Assembly: GCF_000485795.1 (NCBI RefSeq)
Contig: NZ_AXZL01000061.1
Location: 62,001 to 126,000, forward strand
Origin: Shewanella decolorationis S12
Lineage (GTDB): Bacteria; Pseudomonadota; Gammaproteobacteria; Enterobacterales; Shewanellaceae
Length of the DNA: 64,000 nucleotides
Reading direction: 5' to 3'
The notes under the pieces were generated by a model that was not told where the DNA came from, ran no database searches, and was given only the letters and a program-made list of their open reading frames with translations. How positions within the stretch are numbered: position 1 is the stretch's first letter; every line of letters begins with the position of its first letter. Below are positions 29,884-39,821 of this stretch, one piece after another. The translations under genes were made by a program, and so were the position numbers.

Positions 29884-32118
29884 GTGTTAAATACGCTAAG
29901 GGATATTACACAAGCTGTGGCATCCGCCCACAGCTTAGAGACCGCATTAGAAGTCCTAGTTTCATCGACCAAGGCGGCGATGGAAACTCAATGTTGCTCA
30001 GTCTATATCCTAGAGCAGCAAGAACTCGTTTTATCCGCAACCGATGGACTTGAAAAGTCTGCCGTTGGCCGTGTACGTATGCCGCTAACTCAAGGTTTGG
30101 TTGGCTTGGCCGCCGAACGTGAAGAAGCAGTAAATCTTGCCGATGCCCGTTTGCACCCACGCTTTAAACTCTTCCCCGAAGTCGCTGAAGAAGAATACCG
30201 TGCCTTTTTAGCTGTGCCCATAATTTACCAAAAAGCCGTCGTCGGCGTAATTGTGGTACAGCAGGCCAGCGCGCGACAATTTAGCGAAGGCGAAGAAGCC
30301 TTTTTAATGACCTTGGCCGCGCAGCTCGCTATGGCGATTCGAGGGTTAAAGCAAAAGGCACAGGTCAGCTCGCTGCATCAACAGATTTTATTTCAAGGCA
30401 CCTCTGCATCCAGCGGTATCGCTATTGCCCACGCTTTGGTACTCGGTGGCGAGATCTCCCTAGAGCAGCCCGATGTACGCTGTGAGGATATTGCCCTCGA
30501 ATCCAACCGCTTAGTGGCGGCGATGGGACGTTGTAAAGAGGCTATTGGTGCCTTATCCCAACGTTTCGACCGTGAGCAGGATGAGGAAGTTGCCTCAATA
30601 TTCAACGCTTTGCAGCTGCTGCTTGATGATGCCAGCCTAGGTGGCGAATATGCCCGTGAGGTGCAGCAGGGCTGGGAAGCCGAATCGGCGGTCAGCCGGG
30701 TTTCGCTGCGTTATATTCAACAGTTTTTAGCGATGGAAGATCCGTACCTCAAGGAGCGGGCGAGTGATATTCGTGACCTTGGGCAAAAGGTATTAAGGCA
30801 GTTAATCGAACCCGAGCGTTTAGAGCTTGAACCCGATAAGCCGGTGATTCTAGTGACCCGGGAAGCGGATGCCACCATGCTCGCCGAATTCCCTCGACAA
30901 AAATTAGCCGGGATTGTCACTGAACTGGGGGGCGTTAACTCCCATGCGGCCATTTTAGCGCGCGCACTGGGCGTTCCTGCGATTACTGGCGTCGAGCAGT
31001 TGTTGTCGGCCGATATTGACCAGAAGCTGTTAGTGGTCAATGCCAGCCGTGGGCAATTAATGGTGTCGCCATCGCCTGCAATTGTTAGCGAATACCGCAG
31101 TTTGATTTCGGCGCAAAAGGCATTGCAACGCCAATATGCGCAGGAGTTAGCCCTGCCCTCGGTTATGCTGGATGGTGTGCGTATTCGTTTGTGCCTTAAC
31201 GCTGGGTTACTGAGCGGTGTCGCCTCTGAAATTGCCGAAGGTGCCGATGGTATCGGGCTGTATCGCACTGAAATTCCTTTTATGTTGCAGCAGCGTTTTC
31301 CGAGTGAGTCCGAGCAGGTAAAAGTCTATCAGCAGGTGTTATCGGCGGCATCGGGACGCCCTGTGGTGATGCGTACCTTAGATGTGGGGGGTGATAAGCC
31401 GCTGCCTTATTTCCCGATCAAAGAAGATAACCCCTTCTTAGGCTGGCGTGGTATCCGTTTATCATTGGATCATCCGGAGCTATTCCTCGTGCAGTTAAGA
31501 GCAATGTTACAAGCGGGCGCAGAGGGTAAGCAGCTCAGTGTTTTACTGCCTATGGTCAGTAACTTAGATGAAATTGACCAAGCTTTAGCCTATCTAGAGC
31601 AGGCCTATGTTGAACTTAAAAACGATGTAAACAATCTGATTGAAATGCCGCGCATTGGCATTATGCTCGAAGTTCCAGCGCTCTTATATCAGTTAGATGA
31701 AGTGGCAAAACGCGTCGATTTTGTGTCGGTCGGTAGTAACGATTTGACCCAATATTTACTCGCGGTTGATCGGAACAATCCACGGGTAAGTTCCTTGTTT
31801 GATAGTTATCATCCTGGCATTCTTCGGGCACTGCACCAGGCTCGGCTCGATTGCGATTATCATCAACTCGATATCAGTATTTGCGGTGAATTAGCTGGCG
31901 AGCCCATGGGGGCTATTCTGCTGGTGGCGATGGGATACGATCAATTGAGTATGAACCAAGGCAGCTTAGCGCGGATTAATTACCTGCTTCGCCGAGTGTC
32001 CCGCGCCGATTTGACGCAGCTCTTATCGCAGGCCTTAAGTCTGTCGAACGGTTTCCAAGTGCGTGAGTTGGTTAAAGAATATTTAACGCAGCAGGGATTA
32101 GCCACAATTCTTAATTAA
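29884..32118 (+). CDS. ptsP: PtsP, enzyme I of the nitrogen phosphotransferase system
   Basis: Phosphorylates NPr from phosphoenolpyruvate in the regulatory PTS-Ntr chain. An N-terminal GAF domain (about residues 1-160) is followed by EI domains. The phosphohistidine is in GGVNSHAAILARALGVPAI near residue 350, and the PEP-binding barrel holds TLDVGGDKPLPYF, GWRGIRLSLDHPELF, PMVSNLDEI and SVGSNDLTQYLLAVDR. I place the start at the GTG at 29884 (744 aa): AGAGGA lies 9 bases upstream and MLNTLRDITQAVASA aligns with the E. coli N-terminus. The TTG at 29875 abuts the ribosome site. It forms an operon with rppH (23-base gap). Confidence 0.95.
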   Translation: MLNTLRDITQAVASAHSLETALEVLVSSTKAAMETQCCSVYILEQQELVLSATDGLEKSAVGRVRMPLTQGLVGLAAEREEAVNLADARLHPRFKLFPEVAEEEYRAFLAVPIIYQKAVVGVIVVQQASARQFSEGEEAFLMTLAAQLAMAIRGLKQKAQVSSLHQQILFQGTSASSGIAIAHALVLGGEISLEQPDVRCEDIALESNRLVAAMGRCKEAIGALSQRFDREQDEEVASIFNALQLLLDDASLGGEYAREVQQGWEAESAVSRVSLRYIQQFLAMEDPYLKERASDIRDLGQKVLRQLIEPERLELEPDKPVILVTREADATMLAEFPRQKLAGIVTELGGVNSHAAILARALGVPAITGVEQLLSADIDQKLLVVNASRGQLMVSPSPAIVSEYRSLISAQKALQRQYAQELALPSVMLDGVRIRLCLNAGLLSGVASEIAEGADGIGLYRTEIPFMLQQRFPSESEQVKVYQQVLSAASGRPVVMRTLDVGGDKPLPYFPIKEDNPFLGWRGIRLSLDHPELFLVQLRAMLQAGAEGKQLSVLLPMVSNLDEIDQALAYLEQAYVELKNDVNNLIEMPRIGIMLEVPALLYQLDEVAKRVDFVSVGSNDLTQYLLAVDRNNPRVSSLFDSYHPGILRALHQARLDCDYHQLDISICGELAGEPMGAILLVAMGYDQLSMNQGSLARINYLLRRVSRADLTQLLSQALSLSNGFQVRELVKEYLTQQGLATILN

Positions 32119-32176
32119 CTAATCGCGCCTTTTGCTTTAAGCTAAGGCTTCACTTAATCACGCTGTAGGTACCCGT

Positions 32177-32977
32177 GTGGATAGTTTGCTGTCGGTGTTC
32201 TTTATTTGCTTGGCTTTAGGCGCGTTTGTCGGTTTTATGGCGGGGTTATTGGGCATTGGTGGTGGCTTAATTGTCGTGCCCGCACTGCTTTATATCTTAC
32301 CTTCGGTTGGCATCACTTCGGCTCAGTTACCCCATATTGCGATTGCCACATCTCTTGCGGCGATTATTTTAACCTCGATTTCTTCTGCCAGAGCGCACCA
32401 TAAACGCGGTAATGTGCCCTGGGGATTGTTTCGAACCATGTTTCCGGGGATTATTCTCGGCGCCTTAATGTCAGGCTTTATTGCCGAACAAATCCCTGCG
32501 GCGACCCTCAGACAAGGGTTTGCGATATTTGTGATGTTAATGGCGATTCAAATGGCATATCCCTTTAAAACTGAATCGAACCGAGAACTGCCAAACTCGA
32601 TGATTTTGTTTGTGGTGGCTGTGATTGTTGCTGCGATTGCAGGATTAATGGGGATTGGCGGCGGCGTCTTGTTAGTGCCTTTTTTAACCTATTTTGGTTT
32701 ACAGATGCGCCTAGCGGTGGGATTTTCAGCTGCGACCGGATTATTAATCTCCTTGTCGGGCAGCTTAGGGTATATAATCGCGGGCTTTAACGCGCCGGAT
32801 CTCCCTGAAGGTACCTTAGGGTATATCTATTTACCTGCGCTGTTTGGCTTAATAATAACCTCAATTTTAATGGCTCCAGTAGGCGTTAAGGCGGCAAGCA
32901 CTTGGCCTACCTCAGTCCTTAAAAAAATATTTGCACTTTTACTTCTGTGTGTCGGTCTCAAATTAATTCTGAGCTGA
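32177..32977 (+). CDS. TauE/SafE (DUF81) family membrane permease
   Basis: Polytopic inner-membrane protein of 266 aa with two homologous halves. Each half begins with a glycine-rich motif: GFMAGLLGIGGGLIVVPALLY near residue 19 and AAIAGLMGIGGGVLLVPFLTY near residue 154. This is the hallmark of the TauE/SafE family, whose members export or import sulfonates, sulfite and similar anions. The substrate cannot be told. The start is a GTG at 32177 with AGGT 6 bases upstream. It lies between ptsP and lgt on the same strand and may be co-transcribed. Confidence 0.85.
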   Translation: MDSLLSVFFICLALGAFVGFMAGLLGIGGGLIVVPALLYILPSVGITSAQLPHIAIATSLAAIILTSISSARAHHKRGNVPWGLFRTMFPGIILGALMSGFIAEQIPAATLRQGFAIFVMLMAIQMAYPFKTESNRELPNSMILFVVAVIVAAIAGLMGIGGGVLLVPFLTYFGLQMRLAVGFSAATGLLISLSGSLGYIIAGFNAPDLPEGTLGYIYLPALFGLIITSILMAPVGVKAASTWPTSVLKKIFALLLLCVGLKLILS

Positions 32978-33022
32978 TGTTTAGTGTTTAGCCCTCGGTT
33001 TGAGGCTGTTGATGGATAAGTT

Positions 33023-33829
33023 ATGGCATTGAATTTTCCCAATATCGATCCCGTGATCGTGAAGTTTGGTCCCTTTGATATTTTTGGACAAACCTTTGAA
33101 CCCGCCCTGCGTTGGTATGGATTTACTTACTTAGTTGGTTTTGTCGCCGCCATGTGGTTACTCAATCGTCAGGCGGACCGCTCCAATGGTTTATGGTCGA
33201 GGGAACAGGTTTCCGATCTGCTGTTTTACGGCTTTTTAGGGGTGATTTTAGGTGGCCGTATCGGCTACGTGCTCTTCTATCATTTCGATTACTTCCTCGC
33301 TAGCCCAATGTATTTGTTTAAGATTTCAGAAGGTGGCATGTCTTTCCACGGTGGTCTCATGGGGGTGATTACCGCCATGATTTATATCGCCTGGAAGCAA
33401 AAGCGTACCTTCTTTGCGGTCGCAGATATGGTGGCGCCCGTGGTGCCCATTGGCTTAGGGGCGGGTCGTATAGGTAACTTTATCAATGGTGAGTTGTGGG
33501 GCCGTGTCACCGATGTCCCTTGGGCCATGGTGTTCCCAAGTGGTGGACCAGAACCTCGTCACCCATCTCAACTCTATCAATTCGCCCTTGAAGGGGTGGC
33601 ATTATTCCTGCTCCTCTATTGGTTTAGTAAACGAACGAAGAAAGTCGGCGCAGTATCTGGCATGTTCTTACTCGGATACGGGATTTTCCGTGTGATAGTT
33701 GAAACCGTAAGACAACCCGATGCGCAGTTAGGCCTCTACTGGGGCTTTATGACGATGGGGCAGATCCTCTCTGTGCCGATGATCCTCTTCGGTTTATATT
33801 TAATTCTTCGTCCAGAGGGTAAGCAGTAA
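33023..33829 (+). CDS. lgt: Prolipoprotein diacylglyceryl transferase
   Basis: Transfers diacylglycerol from phosphatidylglycerol to the lipobox cysteine of prolipoproteins, the first step of lipoprotein maturation in the inner membrane. It is 268 aa with several membrane spans. The Lgt signature is [16 protein letters not shown] near residue 150. An essential histidine lies in [11 protein letters not shown] and conserved arginines are visible. Its stop overlaps the ATG of thyA by one base (TAATG), so the two were translationally coupled before thyA was broken. Confidence 0.96.
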   Translation: MALNFPNIDPVIVKFGPFDIFGQTFEPALRWYGFTYLVGFVAAMWLLNRQADRSNGLWSREQVSDLLFYGFLGVILGGRIGYVLFYHFDYFLASPMYLFKISEGGMSFHGGLMGVITAMIYIAWKQKRTFFAVADMVAPVVPIGLGAGRIGNFINGELWGRVTDVPWAMVFPSGGPEPRHPSQLYQFALEGVALFLLLYWFSKRTKKVGAVSGMFLLGYGIFRVIVETVRQPDAQLGLYWGFMTMGQILSVPMILFGLYLILRPEGKQ

Positions 33830-34343
33830 TGCAACAGTATTTAGACTTGATGAAGCACATCTTAGCCGAAGGTGTGGATAAATCAGACCGCACCGGCACC
33901 GGCACTCGCTCGGTGTTTGGTTATCAAATGCGTTTTGATTTGAGTAAGGGCTTCCCCTTAGTGACCACCAAAAAGTGCCATATGCGCTCGATTATTCATG
34001 AGCTATTGTGGTTCCTAAAGGGCGACACCAATATTGCTTATCTGCGTGATAATAAAGTCAGTATTTGGGACGAATGGGCCGATGAAAACGGCGATTTAGG
34101 CCCAGTTTATGGCGCGCAGTGGCGCAGCTGGCCGACCCAAAGTGGCGATGCTATTGATCAAATCGCTCAGGTGATCGCACAAATCAAATCTCAACCCGAT
34201 TCACGTCGTTTAATTGTGTCGGCATGGAACGTGGGTGAACTGGATAAAATGGCGCTGGCACCTTGCCATGCCTTTTTCCAATTCTATGTTGCCGATGGCA
34301 AATTATCCTGTCAGCTGTACCAGCGCAGCTGTGATGTGTTCTT
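33829..34343 (+). pseudogene. thyA: Host thymidylate synthase, 5' fragment (codons 1-171) cut by the mobile element
   Basis: The N-terminal two thirds of a normal ThyA, which makes dTMP from dUMP and methylene-THF. It includes [10 protein letters not shown] for phosphate binding and the nucleophile Cys146 in [11 protein letters not shown]. Homology runs through QRSCDVF (Phe171) and then stops: the frame continues 14 codons into the element and ends at 34386. The downstream piece at 43284 resumes exactly at Leu172. Joined, the two give 264 codons, the E. coli length. The fragment lacks the dUMP-binding FNIASY and THLYSNH segments, so its 185-aa product should be inactive. Confidence 0.95.
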
Positions 34344-34354
34344 TTTATCAGACA
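34344..34354 (+). repeat. Left terminal inverted repeat of the element
   Basis: TTTATCAGACA at 34344-34354 is the exact reverse complement of 43269-43279. An AGAA lies two to four bases further in at both ends (CAGAA on the left, GAA directly on the right). Confidence 0.85.
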
Positions 34355-34364
34355 CAGAAGAAAC

Positions 34365-34375
34365 TGCACAGTACG
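34365..34375 (+). repeat. Subterminal direct repeat, left copy
   Basis: TGCACAGTACG at 34365-34375 recurs in the same orientation at 43209-43219 near the other end. Further TGCAC or GTGCA motifs lie at 34434, 34443, 43197 and 43257. They are candidate recombinase-binding sites. Confidence 0.6.
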
Positions 34376-34425
34376 CACTACATTAAGATCAAGATAGCAA
34401 TTCCTCTCGGATATTTTTCATACAT

Positions 34426-34453
34426 TTGACAATTGCACATTCTGCACTACTAT
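34426..34453 (+). promoter_or_regulatory. Predicted promoter of the recombinase operon
   Basis: A perfect -35 box TTGACA at 34426-34431 is followed after 16 bases by TACTAT at 34448-34453, 27 bases before the first recombinase ATG. Two TGCAC motifs lie in the spacer, so recombinase binding at the end could also repress its own transcription. That coupling is inference. Confidence 0.6.
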
Positions 34454-34480
34454 GGATTCCGAATCCTTGGAGGCTGCAAA

Positions 34481-35695
34481 ATGTACAGAGCGACAATCAA
34501 ACAACAAACCATTGATTTAAGTAAGTCTTTGCTAAACGAAGACCTGCGGAAGCCGTTGACAAGGATTGTCGAGGCTACTGGTTCAGTCGTTCTTGACGAA
34601 CAATTTCGGCTTTTCCCTATAATTTCTGATTTTTTGTCTTACAATCTCAAAAATGGAACGCATTCAAAGCCAACTGTTAAGACCTATTCAACTAACCTCA
34701 TAAACTTCATTACTTACATCAAATCTCTTCCACAATACGCTCATGACAAGCTTGATGAAGCTGTATTGCACGTTACTAAAACTGACATACAAGCTTACCT
34801 AAACCATCTACGAGATGAAGTTGGATTGTCAGGAAAGACTATTCGAAACCGTGACGCAACATTGATGTCGTTTTTCAATGATTTTCTATGTATTGAGCGG
34901 GGTACATTTGAAGCTTATCGCATAGATAATCCTTACGAAGATGGTTTAATGTCTCCTGCTGCCCACTCTAAGCAAATCATTGCGTACAACCTTGAAGAAG
35001 TGAACAGACTGATTGAATCATCTAATTACGAGAGAGAAAGGCTAATCATTCAGTTTATGTATGATTCTGGATTGCGTGTATCTGAAGTAGGCAGAGTCTC
35101 TAAACACGAAATTGATGAAGCTTATGAAAGCACACGTAAAGAAGTTTTTGTAGATGGCTCAATAATCAGGGTTCCGAAGGAGTATGCACCAGTATTTGTT
35201 AAAGGTTCAAAAAGTCGTACTCGTGAATATAAAGAGCGATATACGCTAGTTTCAAAATCAACATTAGAGCGTATAAGAAAGTATCACTCATCCCCCTTGT
35301 ATAAGGCAAAAGCTAGAAAGTTTACGAATGAAAAACCTGCTTTCCTAAACTCAAATGGCGATCAATGGACAGAAGTTTCACTTGGTAAAATGATTGAGCG
35401 ACTTGCATTATCGTCTGGAATTGGCAAAAGCGCACATAAATTGAGACACGGTTTTGCATACTCTGTACTTCGTTCAGAAGATATGGGAAATAGCTATTTA
35501 GATCGGCTTGTCATGCTTCAAAAATGGTTAGGTCACAACCATATTAAAACTACAGAACGTTATAGCCAAATTCCTTTCGAAGCTTTAGACGAGTATATTT
35601 CTTTAGAAGATGGAACTATATCGACAAGGAGCGAGTTAATGAAATCTCTTACTGATAAAACCCAGTTGAAAATTAAATTGGGAGATAAGAAATGA
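34481..35695 (+). CDS. Tyrosine recombinase A of the element (TnpA-like, 404 aa)
   Basis: Site-specific recombinase that should cut and join the element ends. The start is the ATG at 34481 with GGAGG 7 bases upstream. An earlier in-frame ATG at 34433 would overlap the promoter. A SAM-like core-binding domain covers about residues 45-140 (KTYSTNLINFITYIK and VTKTDIQAYLNHLRD). The catalytic domain keeps the complete active set: Arg199 (SGLRVSE), a lysine near 242 (KGSKSR), His319 and Arg322 (HKLRHGFA), His352 (LGHNHIKTT) and Tyr361 (ERYSQ). Its stop overlaps the next start (ATGA). It is closest in type to Tn554 TnpA and other trio recombinases. Confidence 0.92.
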   Translation: MYRATIKQQTIDLSKSLLNEDLRKPLTRIVEATGSVVLDEQFRLFPIISDFLSYNLKNGTHSKPTVKTYSTNLINFITYIKSLPQYAHDKLDEAVLHVTKTDIQAYLNHLRDEVGLSGKTIRNRDATLMSFFNDFLCIERGTFEAYRIDNPYEDGLMSPAAHSKQIIAYNLEEVNRLIESSNYERERLIIQFMYDSGLRVSEVGRVSKHEIDEAYESTRKEVFVDGSIIRVPKEYAPVFVKGSKSRTREYKERYTLVSKSTLERIRKYHSSPLYKAKARKFTNEKPAFLNSNGDQWTEVSLGKMIERLALSSGIGKSAHKLRHGFAYSVLRSEDMGNSYLDRLVMLQKWLGHNHIKTTERYSQIPFEALDEYISLEDGTISTRSELMKSLTDKTQLKIKLGDKK

Positions 35696-37761
35696 AAGCA
35701 GATTATGATTCCATTGAAATTGAAATGTTAGAGTATGTAGAATACTTGAGGCAATATCCGAACAAGCTATGGGAACTTCAATTAAATAAAGGACGAGTAA
35801 GTAAAACTGCATTTGCCAAACGTTTTGGACTTCCTAATGGTGCAATCTTTGAACACAAGAAAGAAAGAAAAGTAAATATTATAAATCCTATCAACGATAT
35901 GCTGTTGGAGGAAGGTGTTGCACTCTATGGAATTACAGATGGTGGCGCTGAAATTAGAAGACAGATGTTAGTTTGGTGGAATTCATTAAATATTAATGAC
36001 AAGATGAATTTACCAATATTTGGAAATAAACTAAATTTGCAGGCATCTCTGTACAAGTTTTTAGCTGTGAAAAAAGTTAAACAATATGAGATTGTAAAAA
36101 AGACATTGGAGCAATTCAATGTAGAATTAGATAATTTGGGGTTGTTTTCAGCTCTATATATAAGTGTTAAAGAACGAGAAAATAATAGAGATAAAGATTT
36201 TCATAGTAGAGCTAACAAAGCAAAAACAGAATGGTTTGAACTAGGTGATATTCAAATCAATAGCGTAAGTGATTTAGTTTCACCTACAGACGAAAACCCA
36301 TTCATTCAGATTGAACAAGCATTCAGTTGGAAATGTCGTGATGTAAACACTTCTTCGAGTAAAGCAAACTATCGACAAGCTTGCAAATTCTTTATACTCT
36401 TTTTAAAAAATGAAGGATTTGACAAGCACGTTAACCTAAAGGATTGTTTAAATGAGTTTACTCTTTTGCATTTTAGAAACTTTCTTTATGAAACAGATTA
36501 TACATCAAAAAATACGATTTTAAGCTCTGTAAGGTTAACGTTACAAAAGCTGAAAAACATAGACGGATTGGGGATTGGGAGTATTCACACCGCCCCAAGT
36601 TTAGGTTCAGATAAAAGAACAACGGATTCATATAAGCCTTTACCAAGAGAATTTAGAGATGTTCTTGATGAAGCTATAGATAAAGCGATATCTGAGAGTG
36701 AGTCTGCTTCTGGCTCTGCTCGAATATTTCCATACTTCTTAAAATTAATGAGAGTTACAGCTATCAACAAAGAAGTTGCTTTAGAGCTGGAAGTTGATGA
36801 TTTTGAGGAATGTCATAGACTGACAAATAAACCATGTTTGAGGTACTGGAAAGAGCGCTCTACAGGTGCAAAAGAACTTCATCTTGATATTTTTAAAGCT
36901 AAATTACAATGGTTGTCTACAAAGCAAAAACAAACAGTAAGAGATGTATTCTCAAATGTAATAAAGTTAACTGAAGATATACGGTTTAACTCTAAATCTA
37001 CGATTGGCAATAAGCTATTTATTTATGAATCAGATGGAAGGAATATTTCAGATTCAATTTTGCAATTTAATGGAAAACGCTCTAGAGCGGCTTTCAGAGT
37101 ATTTAAGAAAATTTATCTTAAAAATTGCAACCTTGATTTTTATATAACACAATTAAGAGCAACAGTTGTATCAGAACTATTAGAGCATGGAGCGTCAATT
37201 AGAGAGATTCAATTGCTACTGGGTCATGCTTCAGTTAATGTTACAATGCATTATTTAGATAAACTTGATTTTAACGTTACTGCAAGGAAAGAGCTAAACA
37301 AAGCACTTAAATCCATTCACGAGAAAACTATCACTAATGAACATCTGGTAGCAGTGAGTGACGATAGTGAATTAAATAATGCACAAGAAAATGAAGTAAT
37401 ATTTCGAACTGCGCTTGGAGGTTGTAGGAATATTTTAAATCCTCCTTCGAATGTAAGAACTGAGACTTATAAAGAAGGAACACCATGTGGGCAATTCAAT
37501 AAATGCTTATCATGTAGCAATCTAATTATTACGAAATCTCATCTGCCTGAACTATTTGCTATGCAAAGAGATTTTGAAAGTATGCTCGTCCAAAATAATA
37601 TTGCAAACAGTCCTTACTATAGTGTGGTAAATGAAAATCTTTCAATTCTAAGCTCGATTCTTGATTCAGGAAAGTCTGAGTTTTCTAGTGAAGAATTAGA
37701 AAGAGCTAAGTCTAAGAGTATTTATATCGATGTGTCAGATAGTTTAGGGATTACACTATGA
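35692..37761 (+). CDS. Tyrosine recombinase B of the element (TnpB-like, 689 aa)
   Basis: Large recombinase with a long N-terminal region (about 1-200) of unknown role, then a core-binding and catalytic domain. Catalytic positions are Arg354 (KLMRVTAINKEVALEL), Arg489, His512 (LGHASVNVT) and Tyr521 (MHYLDKLD). The residue where the HxxR histidine is expected is Thr486 (TQLR), a deviation from the classical set. The C-terminal tail has a putative zinc-binding cluster: Cys578, Cys599, Cys605 and Cys608 with His617 (CGQFNKCLSCSNLIITKSHLP), as seen in TnpB-type recombinases. The start overlaps the preceding stop by 4 bases, and its own stop overlaps the next start in the same way. Confidence 0.88.
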   Translation: MKADYDSIEIEMLEYVEYLRQYPNKLWELQLNKGRVSKTAFAKRFGLPNGAIFEHKKERKVNIINPINDMLLEEGVALYGITDGGAEIRRQMLVWWNSLNINDKMNLPIFGNKLNLQASLYKFLAVKKVKQYEIVKKTLEQFNVELDNLGLFSALYISVKERENNRDKDFHSRANKAKTEWFELGDIQINSVSDLVSPTDENPFIQIEQAFSWKCRDVNTSSSKANYRQACKFFILFLKNEGFDKHVNLKDCLNEFTLLHFRNFLYETDYTSKNTILSSVRLTLQKLKNIDGLGIGSIHTAPSLGSDKRTTDSYKPLPREFRDVLDEAIDKAISESESASGSARIFPYFLKLMRVTAINKEVALELEVDDFEECHRLTNKPCLRYWKERSTGAKELHLDIFKAKLQWLSTKQKQTVRDVFSNVIKLTEDIRFNSKSTIGNKLFIYESDGRNISDSILQFNGKRSRAAFRVFKKIYLKNCNLDFYITQLRATVVSELLEHGASIREIQLLLGHASVNVTMHYLDKLDFNVTARKELNKALKSIHEKTITNEHLVAVSDDSELNNAQENEVIFRTALGGCRNILNPPSNVRTETYKEGTPCGQFNKCLSCSNLIITKSHLPELFAMQRDFESMLVQNNIANSPYYSVVNENLSILSSILDSGKSEFSSEELERAKSKSIYIDVSDSLGITL

Positions 37762-39821
37762 CAGACTTCCAGAATATCCAGTATATATCGAAAGTTTCAA
37801 TGATGAAAAATGTGTTGATGCTTTTTGTTATGAAAGGAGAACTAAATACAACAGATAATAGAGAACACAAAAATGATGCCCTAACAGTTTTTAACTCTAT
37901 AAACTCCTTACATATATCCTCAACATCAATATTCTCAGATCAAAAATGGTGTTTCAATCAAGACCTAAAAGGTAAAGTAGCAAGATTGATTGAAGGCTCT
38001 AAGCTAATTATTGATTTTGAAAAATATCCAAACATACCTAAGTATGTACTATTTGAATTAAAATGTATTATTTATACTCTGGTTAATACACCTAGCTTGA
38101 TTAGAGCTAAATCTAATAAGTTAAAAGTAAATACTGTTTTTACACACGCTAAGAAAGGGCTTTCTTTTATTGATCATACTTTTAGATTAATAATTGAAAA
38201 ATTTGGACATGATTATATTATGTCTGAAGTTAGAAGCCTATCTGAGATTTCTCATGATGACTTTAAATCTGCTGCATTAAGTCATAATGAGATATATGAT
38301 AATTCATTATCATTATTCTTAAGAGATATATCTTCTATTTTCGTCAGAAACAATATACTTTCTGATTCTATAAACGCAAACTTTGTAGAATTAAAGTGGA
38401 ACTTAGTCAATAAAAAGAATGATGAAGATAGCAAAAAACAAGTTCTACCTGATTTTATATTTGAAAGACTTTCATTTCATTCAAGCAGAATGATCGTAGA
38501 GTTTTTAGAGTTAATTGGTGAGGAATCTGATGATCTTTATTCCCATAAGTTCATGCTCAAGAGGTACAGTCAGTTAAAGCTGACAAGAGAAATTTTAGAA
38601 GTATATAAGGCAATACGATTACTTAAAAAAGGATTTCCATCTGAAGAGGTTATATTAAGAACCCAAAACTTACCTGTTTTTTGTTATAAGGATTATGATA
38701 ATCTATATGGCGGACAACGCTTAGTGGAGTTGTTCTATGATAATTATCCTTTTATAACACTTGAGGAAATAAGAAAATATATCAATGAAGTTTCATATTG
38801 TTGTTCATATATCGTGGCGCAATATACGGGTATGCGACCTTCTGAATTGTCTGAAATCGTGGTAACAGATTCGGTTTGCTTATCTTATGAAAATGGTCTT
38901 AATGTAATATTCAGCGAAGTTAGAAAGCAAGAATTAGCGGAACATGCTCTATTCGATGATGCTTGGGTTGCAATTCCAATTGTTGTAGATGCAATTAGAG
39001 CTGCTTCATATATATCTAATATAAGAAATAATTTTTATTTAAATTCTAACGTTGACACTGTTGCATACGGGGAAGAGCCTCAAAGTATGTCTTCTGGTTT
39101 TAGGAATCAAATGAATAGCTTTATATCCAAATTATTTACCGAGGAAGAGCTTGCAGGATTTTCATTTAATCAATATATGACCAGACACACATTGGCCTAC
39201 CAATTATTTAAAGCTGATGTTGGTCTAGCCGTTATTTCTCATCAATTAAAACACTTAGTTGACGGTATAGAAAGATATACGTCAGTTTCAAAAACAAGCG
39301 ATGTCACATTAGGATATGGTGATATTGGCGATATGCTGATGAAAGGGGAGCGCGGGAATCAAAATAAATCTCTGAGAAAAAGGGCAGAGCGAGAAAGCAT
39401 AGTTTCATTGATGAATCCTGATGGTAATTACGCTGGAATTCAAGGAAAAGAACATAAGAAGAAGCTACAAAGGGTGTTTGAAGGGTATTCAGCGGAAGGT
39501 TACACAAAGGAAGATGTTTATGACGCCATGCTTGAGCAGGGGATAGGCATTGTCAACGTAGGTACTGGATTTTGCTATGGCGGTGAGCGTGAGGACTTTG
39601 ATAGCAATTTGCCTTGTATTGGGACTCTTAGGTGTAACCCTGTACGGTGCAGTAATGCCATTGTTACAAAGGCTCATGCAGCTAAATGGCGTGAAGTATA
39701 TCTAACGAACAAAACTAATCTTTCAAACCCAGATTACGAAGATAATCATGACCAAATTCGTGAAGCAATGATCGAAGCGGAAGCTGTACTTCAACTTTTA
39801 GGGGAAAATCTGACGATATGA
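37758..39821 (+). CDS. Tyrosine recombinase C of the element (large, 687 aa)
   Basis: A second large recombinase, distinct in sequence from B. Active-site candidates are Arg360 (YTGMRPSEL), Lys390 (EVRKQ), Arg476 in YMTRHTL, His499 (LKHLVDG) and Tyr507 (ERYTSV). Tyr473 stands at the first position of HxxR. The C-terminus again bears a cysteine/histidine cluster: Cys606, Cys620, Cys626, Cys631 and His640 (LRCNPVRCSNAIVTKAH). The N-terminal 300 residues are not recognised. It is coupled by ATGA overlaps on both sides. Tn554 has only two recombinases plus TnpC, so this third is an addition. The set resembles recombinase-in-trio elements in number, but the proteins are far larger. Confidence 0.85.
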   Translation: MTDFQNIQYISKVSMMKNVLMLFVMKGELNTTDNREHKNDALTVFNSINSLHISSTSIFSDQKWCFNQDLKGKVARLIEGSKLIIDFEKYPNIPKYVLFELKCIIYTLVNTPSLIRAKSNKLKVNTVFTHAKKGLSFIDHTFRLIIEKFGHDYIMSEVRSLSEISHDDFKSAALSHNEIYDNSLSLFLRDISSIFVRNNILSDSINANFVELKWNLVNKKNDEDSKKQVLPDFIFERLSFHSSRMIVEFLELIGEESDDLYSHKFMLKRYSQLKLTREILEVYKAIRLLKKGFPSEEVILRTQNLPVFCYKDYDNLYGGQRLVELFYDNYPFITLEEIRKYINEVSYCCSYIVAQYTGMRPSELSEIVVTDSVCLSYENGLNVIFSEVRKQELAEHALFDDAWVAIPIVVDAIRAASYISNIRNNFYLNSNVDTVAYGEEPQSMSSGFRNQMNSFISKLFTEEELAGFSFNQYMTRHTLAYQLFKADVGLAVISHQLKHLVDGIERYTSVSKTSDVTLGYGDIGDMLMKGERGNQNKSLRKRAERESIVSLMNPDGNYAGIQGKEHKKKLQRVFEGYSAEGYTKEDVYDAMLEQGIGIVNVGTGFCYGGEREDFDSNLPCIGTLRCNPVRCSNAIVTKAHAAKWREVYLTNKTNLSNPDYEDNHDQIREAMIEAEAVLQLLGENLTI